Source: Clostridiales bacterium
GTDB lineage: Bacteria > Bacillota > Sulfobacillia > UBA995
Direction: 5' to 3'
NCBI GenBank assembly: GCA_003517845.1
Contig: DOZU01000141.1
Span: 1-8,623, forward strand
DNA length: 8,623 nt
In this document: piece after piece, positions 6,002-8,623 of the stretch
Layout of the letters: every line of letters starts with the position of its first letter
Position numbering within the stretch: position 1 is the first letter of the stretch
Made by a program: the position numbers and the translations under genes
The notes under the pieces: model-generated
Seen by the model: the letters and a program-made list of their open reading frames with translations, nothing else
What the model was told of the DNA's origin: nothing
Database searches by the model: none

Positions 6002-7963
6002 TCACTCGGGCCCCCGCCCGCCCGATCCCCCGGGGCCCCGGGCCACGGCCTCGCCAGCCCTCGTGACGGGCTCGCGTCGCTCGGCACCGACGGCGTCGAG
6101 GCAGCGACCGGCGGCGGCAATCCCTTCGGGAGTCAGTCCCGCGTCTTGCCGGAGCCGGTCGGCAGGCCCGTGAGGTAGCGGTCGATCCGGCAGGGCCAGG
6201 CACTGCATCCTGACCCGCCGGGATATCCCCGCGTTGAGCAGGTACTCGCTCACCGCGCTGCCGAATCCGCCCGCCAGGATATGTTCCTCCACGGTCAGGA
6301 TGCTCCCGTGTCGCCGGGCCAGTTCCTCGATAGCCGCACCATCCAGGGGTTTCACGAACCGGGCGTCCAGCACCGAGGGATCCAGCCCCTCTCGCTCAAG
6401 GAGCCTCGCCGCTTCTGCCGCCGGCTGTACCATGTTGCCGACGGCCAAGATTCCCGGTCCGGAAGTACCGCGGCGCACCCAGTCTGCCTTTCCCGGCGGG
6501 ACCTCCCGGAGTTCGCGGTCCAGCCCGGCCCGTCCCACCCTGCCCCGAGGGAAACGAATCGCGCAAGGCCCCGGCTGCCGCAAGGCGCTGTACAGCATAT
6601 GCTGCAGGTCGTTGCCGTCGCGAGGCGCCATGATCGCAAGCCCGGGGACTCCTCGGAGGAAGCCGAAATCGTATATTCCATGGTGGGTAGGCCCGTCCTC
6701 GCCCACAATGCCTCCCCGGTCCATGACCAGCACCACGGGGAGTCCCTGCAGCCCCACATCGTGCAAGATTTGATCGTACGCCCGCTGCATGAAGCTCGAG
6801 TAGACGGCGACCACCGGCCGCATGCCGCGTGTCGCCAGCCCCGCGGCGAAGCAGACGGCATGGGCCTCGGCGATCCCCACATCGAAGCATCGCTCGGGAA
6901 ACGCGGCCGCGAACGGTCCCAGACCGGTGCTGTCTCGCATGGCCGCCGTTACCGCCACAATCCGCGGGTCGACCTGGGCCAGGCGCAGCAGCGTCCGGCC
7001 GAAGACTTCTGTGTAGGTGGGATCCTCCCCGTGGTTCGCCGGCTCGCCAGTGGCTGGGTCGAAGGGACCGATGCCGTGGTAACGATCGGGATTGGCCTCC
7101 GCCGGAAGATATCCCTTCCCCTTCCGGGTGACGACGTGTAATAGGATCGGGCCAGGCATATCCCGCACCTGTCGCAACGTGTCCTCGAGTCCGGGGAGAT
7201 TGTGACCGTCGATCGGGCCGAAGTAACGGAAGCCCAGCTCCTCAAACAGGACGCCCGGCACCAGGAGGTACTTCACGCTACCCTTGAGTCGTTCCGCCAG
7301 CTTGGCCAGGCTCTCCCCTGACGGGAACCGCCGTACGAAATCCAGCGTGCGCTTTCTCACTCGCGCATAGGTCGGATGGGCGCGGGCCCGCGTGAGGTGA
7401 GCGGCAAGTCCTCCCACGGTGGGTCCGTAGGACAGCTCGTTGTCGTTGAGCACCACCAGCAGACGGGTCCCGGCATGTCCGGCATGGTTGAGCGCCTCCA
7501 GGGCGAGACCTCCCGTGAGAGCGCCGTCCCCGATCACCGCGACAACCCGGCAGCTATCGCCCGTCAGGTCCCTGGCCTTGGCGATCCCCAGGGCGGCGGA
7601 GATGGAGGTGCTCGCGTGGCCCGTCTCGAACGCGTCATGGGGTGACTCCGCGAACCGGGGGAAACCGGCCAGCCCACCGTAAGTGCGCAGGGTGGAGAAC
7701 CGCTCTCGTCGGCCCGTGACCAGCTTATGAACGTAAGTCTGGTGCCCGACGTCAAAGATGATGCGGTCGCGGGGGCTATCGAACACCCGGTGAAGGGCGA
7801 GGGTGAGTTCCACCACGCCGAGATTGGGGGCGAGATGGCCACCGTTCCGGGCAACGGTCGCTACTATCGTCTCCCGGATCTCCGTGGCCAACGCCTCCAG
7901 CTCCTGCGACGTCAGAAGTCGCAGGTCGGCCGGACCATTGATCCGACTCAGGACCGCGCTCAA
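6002..7963 (-). CDS. dxs: 1-deoxy-D-xylulose-5-phosphate synthase (DXS)
   Basis: DXS is the thiamine-diphosphate enzyme that condenses pyruvate and glyceraldehyde 3-phosphate, the first step of the MEP isoprenoid pathway. It has 653 residues, slightly longer than the usual 620-640 because of a Gly/Arg-rich tail after about residue 628. Visible landmarks are GGHLAPNLG with His43, DVGHQ with His74, the TPP/magnesium motif GDG at 145-147 completed by NDN at 173-175, YFGPIDGHN at 247-255, the catalytic Glu366, and GEDGPTHHG with His427. In the Glu366 motif the usual GIAEQHAVTFAAG reads GIAEAHAVCFAAG, so Gln is replaced by Ala and Thr by Cys. The start is TTG at 7963, with GGAG (7970-7973) 6 bases upstream; it gives the expected N-terminus LSRINGPADLRLL. 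The TTG overlaps the TGA of the upstream gene by 4 bases (TTGA), indicating translational coupling. Confidence 0.98.
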   Translation of the reverse strand: MSAVLSRINGPADLRLLTSQELEALATEIRETIVATVARNGGHLAPNLGVVELTLALHRVFDSPRDRIIFDVGHQTYVHKLVTGRRERFSTLRTYGGLAGFPRFAESPHDAFETGHASTSISAALGIAKARDLTGDSCRVVAVIGDGALTGGLALEALNHAGHAGTRLLVVLNDNELSYGPTVGGLAAHLTRARAHPTYARVRKRTLDFVRRFPSGESLAKLAERLKGSVKYLLVPGVLFEELGFRYFGPIDGHNLPGLEDTLRQVRDMPGPILLHVVTRKGKGYLPAEANPDRYHGIGPFDPATGEPANHGEDPTYTEVFGRTLLRLAQVDPRIVAVTAAMRDSTGLGPFAAAFPERCFDVGIAEAHAVCFAAGLATRGMRPVVAVYSSFMQRAYDQILHDVGLQGLPVVLVMDRGGIVGEDGPTHHGIYDFGFLRGVPGLAIMAPRDGNDLQHMLYSALRQPGPCAIRFPRGRVGRAGLDRELREVPPGKADWVRRGTSGPGILAVGNMVQPAAEAARLLEREGLDPSVLDARFVKPLDGAAIEELARRHGSILTVEEHILAGGFGSAVSEYLLNAGISRRVRMQCLALPDRPLPHGPADRLRQDAGLTPEGIAAAGRCLDAVGAERREPVTRAGEAVARGPGGSGGRGPE

Positions 7964-8577
7964 CCCGGACTCCGTTTCTCCCGGCCACGCTGTCCCTGGG
8001 CTGCCCGGCGCGGGTGCAGCAGTCGCTCGCCCCAGTACATGGCGAGGCCCAGGTGGCGGATCACGGTATTGGCGTCGCGGATGGCGAAGCGCTTGCCCCA
8101 GGCTTTGGCGGTTACGGTGAGCGCGGCGACACCGGCCACGACCATGAACCCGGCCAGGCCGTCGCCTCCCGTCTCTCCGCCGGTGATGAGGAAGAGCATG
8201 GCGATCGCAGCCGCACCGCTCACCGTGCTCGCGATATCGCCGATCACGTCCGAACAGAGACTCGCCACCCGGTCAGCATTGCGTAGCAGGTAGAGCGAAT
8301 GGCGCGCTCCGGGGAGGCGGCGCGCGGCCATCGCCCGGAAGGGTGGTTCGTGCGCCCTCGTCACCGCGACCCCGATGCCGTCCCCGATCACTCCCAGGGC
8401 TATGATGACGGCCATCACGGCAAGTGCCGGCAGCACCGGCAGTTCGGCGATGACCTGCCGGGCCAGCAAGCCGGTCAGCAGAGCCGACCCGAAGGTCACC
8501 GCAAATAAGAAGGCGAGGCGGCGACCGTGCCGCTCCGCCACGCTTCTTCCGGTCGTCCTTCCCAACGCTCGCCCCAT
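7960..8577 (-). CDS. Small integral membrane protein resembling the CNNM/DUF21 transmembrane domain (start uncertain)
   Basis: A 205-residue protein, from the ATG at 8577, with four likely membrane segments at about 21-39, 47-70, 109-132 and 140-158. The central stretch, VTRAHEPPFRAMAARRLPGA followed by RHSLYLLRNADRVAS, then DVIGDIASTVSGAAA, resembles the CNNM/DUF21 domain, in which a small residue-rich helix is followed by a loop reading like 'lie next to a neighbour and form a cation path'. No CBS domains follow. Small proteins of this kind occur just upstream of dxs in some Clostridia as I recall them; the function is unknown, and ion transport is only a guess. The C-terminus is basic (HPRRAAQGQRGREKR). 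The frame contains no stop from 8577 to the right edge and the ATG has a purine run directly against it rather than at normal spacing, so the real start may lie outside the window or at GTG codon 12-13. Its TGA overlaps the dxs start. Confidence 0.6.
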   Translation of the reverse strand: MGRALGRTTGRSVAERHGRRLAFLFAVTFGSALLTGLLARQVIAELPVLPALAVMAVIIALGVIGDGIGVAVTRAHEPPFRAMAARRLPGARHSLYLLRNADRVASLCSDVIGDIASTVSGAAAIAMLFLITGGETGGDGLAGFMVVAGVAALTVTAKAWGKRFAIRDANTVIRHLGLAMYWGERLLHPRRAAQGQRGREKRSPG

Positions 8578-8623
8578 CTCCCTCGCCCATTGAGGAAAAC
8601 CGGGGTGAGTGGCAGCAGGCCGG

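Noticed and set aside
5974..6120. N-terminal extension of the aldolase to a start at 6120
   Set aside because: It overlaps the dxs 3' end, is low-complexity Pro/Ser/Gly sequence, and the ATG at 5973 has a strong ribosome site and the family's usual N-terminus.

Overview
The window looks like chromosome from a high-G+C, endospore-forming member of the Bacillota. The spore-forming assignment rests on a clear spoIVB gene and on the gene order dxs – nadK – argR – recN – spoIVB, which is a conserved chromosomal neighbourhood in spore-forming Bacilli and Clostridia. The bases are visibly G+C-rich (long out-of-frame open frames, GTG and TTG starts). I cannot name the genus. There are no RNA genes, CRISPR arrays, insertion sequences or phage genes that I can support.

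Layout, right to left along the minus strand: a small CNNM/DUF21-like membrane protein (7960-8577, possibly starting beyond the window); dxs, which makes 1-deoxy-D-xylulose 5-phosphate (6002-7963); an aldolase of the DapA/NAL family that most resembles 4-hydroxy-2-oxoglutarate aldolase (5065-5973); NAD kinase (4118-5023); the arginine repressor argR (3645-4097); the DNA-repair ATPase recN (1891-3642); and the N-terminal 408 residues of the sporulation protease SpoIVB (1-1225, cut by the left edge). The six genes from the membrane protein to recN are tightly packed: a 4-base overlap, then gaps of about 28, 41, 20 and 2 bases. They look like one transcription unit, whose promoter lies beyond the right edge.

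One gene runs the other way. A gamma-class carbonic anhydrase-like protein (1410-1919, plus strand) sits between recN and spoIVB, which are usually adjacent and co-directional. Its 3' end overlaps the 3' end of recN by 29 bases. The 184-base divergent gap between it and spoIVB carries a good candidate forespore promoter (sigma-G/sigma-F type) pointing at spoIVB, so spoIVB appears to have its own sporulation-timed transcription.

Functionally this is mainly a conserved housekeeping and sporulation neighbourhood: isoprenoid precursor supply, NADP supply, arginine control, recombination repair and the sigma-K checkpoint. I see no new defence or mobile system. The departures from the usual cluster are the HOGA-like aldolase where a TlyA-type rRNA methyltransferase is commonly found, the inverted carbonic anhydrase gene, and an altered residue beside the catalytic glutamate of DXS.
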